NCBI GenBank assembly: GCA_900708905.1
Contig: CAADRB010000019.1
Location: 2,534,268 to 2,598,267 of the forward strand
Reading direction: 5' to 3'
Origin: Hymenolepis diminuta
Lineage: Eukaryota > Platyhelminthes > Cestoda > Cyclophyllidea > Hymenolepididae
DNA length: 64,000 bases
The notes beneath the pieces were generated by a model that saw only the letters and a program-made list of their open reading frames with translations, ran no database searches and was not told the DNA's origin. A program made the position numbers and the translations under genes. How positions within the stretch are numbered: position 1 is the stretch's first letter; the number at the start of each line of letters is the position of its first letter. Of this stretch, positions 61,701-64,000 are shown piece by piece.

Positions 61701-64000
61701 AACAAAGAGTTGAATTACTTCATAAAATTGTTGCCGATATCTTATCAAAGAAAGTTAATGGTATCTCTAATTTCCTGTAATAAACGGAGCATCAGATGTT
61801 AACTTGCACTCGTTTAAATCCAAAACTCAATCGCAAATTTGAAACCTTCCAGCATTTCTCATCTGTGCGCTTTTACGCACCAATGCTTCGTCTGACTCGT
61901 TTTTTCATTTTCTTTCAGATTTTATTTGGTATTTGAACTTATGCCAATTCATGAACTCGTTAGAAGTTGAACTTGTTAATTTTGCAACGCAGACAAGAAA
62001 ATTGTCTGGGTTTTCCAAATGCAAGGATGGCAACATTTTAATTCAGAACGTTGAAGTGTGTCGAGTCTTTGTAAGGTACTTCTACATATTGGTCATAAAA
62101 GTAACAGAAATTTGTCCTGATAAGTGAAAATACAAGGAAAATCAACCTATCAAGTCAGTCTGGATTTCGGTGCCTTTTTACTTATTCCATTTTAATCAAA
62201 AGCTTACCTTTAAATATATTTAATTTCTACTAAACTAGATGCTTTCCTGTCGACGTTATGTTTGGCTTGCATCAACTCTTCGGGATATTTTCGAATAAGT
62301 TAGCAAAGACTCAAAATTTCGACAGGTTTCGAGCACTGTAATAAATAGATGAAATACTACTCTCTTGCCCATTCTAATTACATTGAAAGATTAACCCACC
62401 GATACTCAAGGGTAATCGTGCATTAATTACATTTACTGTCACTGCTTTTAAATCCGGTCTAAGGAAAGACGGCAAAACGCAAGTATCTCAGTAATTGGGA
62501 CTTCAAGATAATCTCTCAATTCAATGGCCAAAAGAAACCTGCAAATAATTTCTAACGATTTAAATTATTATAAATAAATATCATTAAAATTCGACATGAC
62601 TTACATTGCAGGGCAAGCAATGAGCTCCTCTGTGTTAAAAATACCTTAATTAACATCAACAAGTTGGTCCTAGTCATTAGAAGAAAAAGATACTTCGAGG
62701 TGGCATGAACGATGACTCAAATTTGCTAAAGGGTTAATAAGCTTAACATGTCATGGAGTTAAAGCATATCAATATTTGAACTTCGAAATATTAAGATATG
62801 ATGTATTTTCCATCAAAAATAAACAACCGGATATATTTAAAACTTAAAGTGATTTCGTAATCCTGTTATACTCTAAATTCACACCTCTCCTCTAAGTGAC
62901 TTGTTTTATTGCTTTCCGTGCTTCGACGCTTTCCTCTCATGATTAAAAATGGAATGATTTTGGCCTTGCTAGTTGTGACAGTAGCAATACTTATCTGATT
63001 CTAGTTCTTGTAACTGAGGGTAAACAACTTGGAAACACACATGCATATAGTCTAGTCACATTTAGAGAATCCTCTTCTAGTTTCAAAATATATATGCCGA
63101 GATATATTGGACCTAAAGAAAACTTGAACTTGATGGTTGAACCCACAATTTGGTTCAGGGTTAGAAGAAAAGGACGCGATATTCTGAACAGCTTCGGGTC
63201 ACTATCGCTCCCGCTTCAGGTCAAATTGTGCAAGATAAAAGCAGTCCACACTATGTCTAATTAGAAATTTACATCATGCTATTGCAGTACTTTGCTTTAT
63301 TAACTACACAAATTAACCAAGTGGGTGGTAGTTTGGTGTATGTAAAGACGAAATAGAGGTAACTGGTTTTAGTGCTCTTCCGGAGAACAAAAGGTTATGT
63401 TATCAAGCACTCTTTTTTAATCGGTGAAATTCATTATTCATATCCATAATATGAGTATCTAAGGGATTTTAAGTTCTATATTTCGTTTTTTAGTAGAAAT
63501 TATGAAATATACTAAATGAAGGGTAGAAAATGAGTCTGGAAGCCGTATAAGTTCATTCAAAACATGGTTAGGTCCCAGACCTACTTTGTATTCGCATAAA
63601 TTTTAAAGATAAGGCGTTCAAATGTCAGAGTTAAGTGATAAAATAAACATGCAGTTAGGAACGATTAAGCCCACTGGGGTATCAAGGAAGGAAATTATTG
63701 CAATTTTCAACAAGAAATTGTGCTTATTTTTCCAAGATTTTGACTCAAATATAGGAATGGTCGAGCTTTGGCCTACTCAACCTTTTGTGTTCTACCCTTT
63801 TTGAAATGGTTGTTTGGTGTTATTAGCCAATAGCTATTAGTCCCAATTCCTACAAGTTGTTCATTGATAATTGGAAATCGTTTAAATAACTTCATTCCAA
63901 TTAGTGCATGCAAACCTTTCTAGAAATATTAATGTAAAGTGGAATAGGGTCTTGAAAAAGACCTTCTTACAATGTATAATTTGGGAATATCCCTCCTCTA
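58736..64000. other. gene-poor AT-rich DNA to the window end
   Basis: About 5.3 kb. ORFs at 61933-62127 and 63622-63804 are short with no recognisable motif or phased partners; neither is accepted. Confidence 0.5.

Noticed and set aside
63622..63804. 60-codon ORF near the right edge
   Set aside because: No motif, no splice or poly(A) context; length is unremarkable.
1..64000. CRISPR arrays, operons with ribosome-binding sites, rRNA operons, intact viral genes
   Set aside because: None seen; splice structure and gene content are those of an animal nuclear genome.

Overview
The window reads as nuclear DNA of an animal, most likely a parasitic flatworm. It is AT-rich, the genes are split by GT-AG introns, and the proteins are recognisably bilaterian. 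Intron lengths fall into distinct classes: 32-42 nt, about 63-90 nt, and a long tail reaching 2.8 kb. From memory, modes near 36 and 73 nt are typical of tapeworms, and the low GC would suit a hymenolepidid-like species. The taxon is an inference; no database was consulted. Most entries in any six-frame listing of this window are exon fragments or chance ORFs, so gene models were built by joining exons across splice sites with matching phase.

Layout. 1-3.4 kb: a probable terminal exon of a + gene entering from the left, tail-to-tail with a zinc-finger gene (-). 4.7-19.5 kb: MIOS (+, 23 exons, 1391 aa), the GATOR2 subunit. 19.5-26.7 kb: gene-poor, with SINE copies, a hairpin beside a TA microsatellite, a 63-codon gene (-) and a diverged duplication. 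26.7-33.3 kb: PGAP2 and ATG13, both +, separated by only 189 nt. 33.5-46.2 kb: a compact alternating block of PPP1R35-like (-), UXT (+) and CCDC66-like (-). 46.2-64 kb: about 17.7 kb with no supportable gene, only repeats and one doubtful first exon.

Functional links. MIOS (nutrient signalling to TORC1) and ATG13 (the autophagy-initiating TORC1 target) lie on the same strand but are probably not a unit. More notable is the 33.5-46.2 kb block: PPP1R35 and CCDC66 are centriole/cilium proteins and UXT has been reported at centrosomes in vertebrates. The two - strand genes each carry an RFX X-box-like site 90-220 bp upstream of the start codon. The PGAP2-ATG13 junction looks like a flatworm trans-spliced polycistron: an ATTAAA signal, then a splice acceptor 3 nt before the ATG13 start.

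Mobile DNA. A tRNA-derived SINE family is present in at least six - strand copies, three of them antisense inside introns. A large imperfect inverted repeat (arms about 180 bp) with a retroelement-like core sits in the PPP1R35/UXT intergenic region. A second dispersed family has copies near 51.8 and 58.3 kb. An assembly gap (Ns) lies in a CCDC66 intron.
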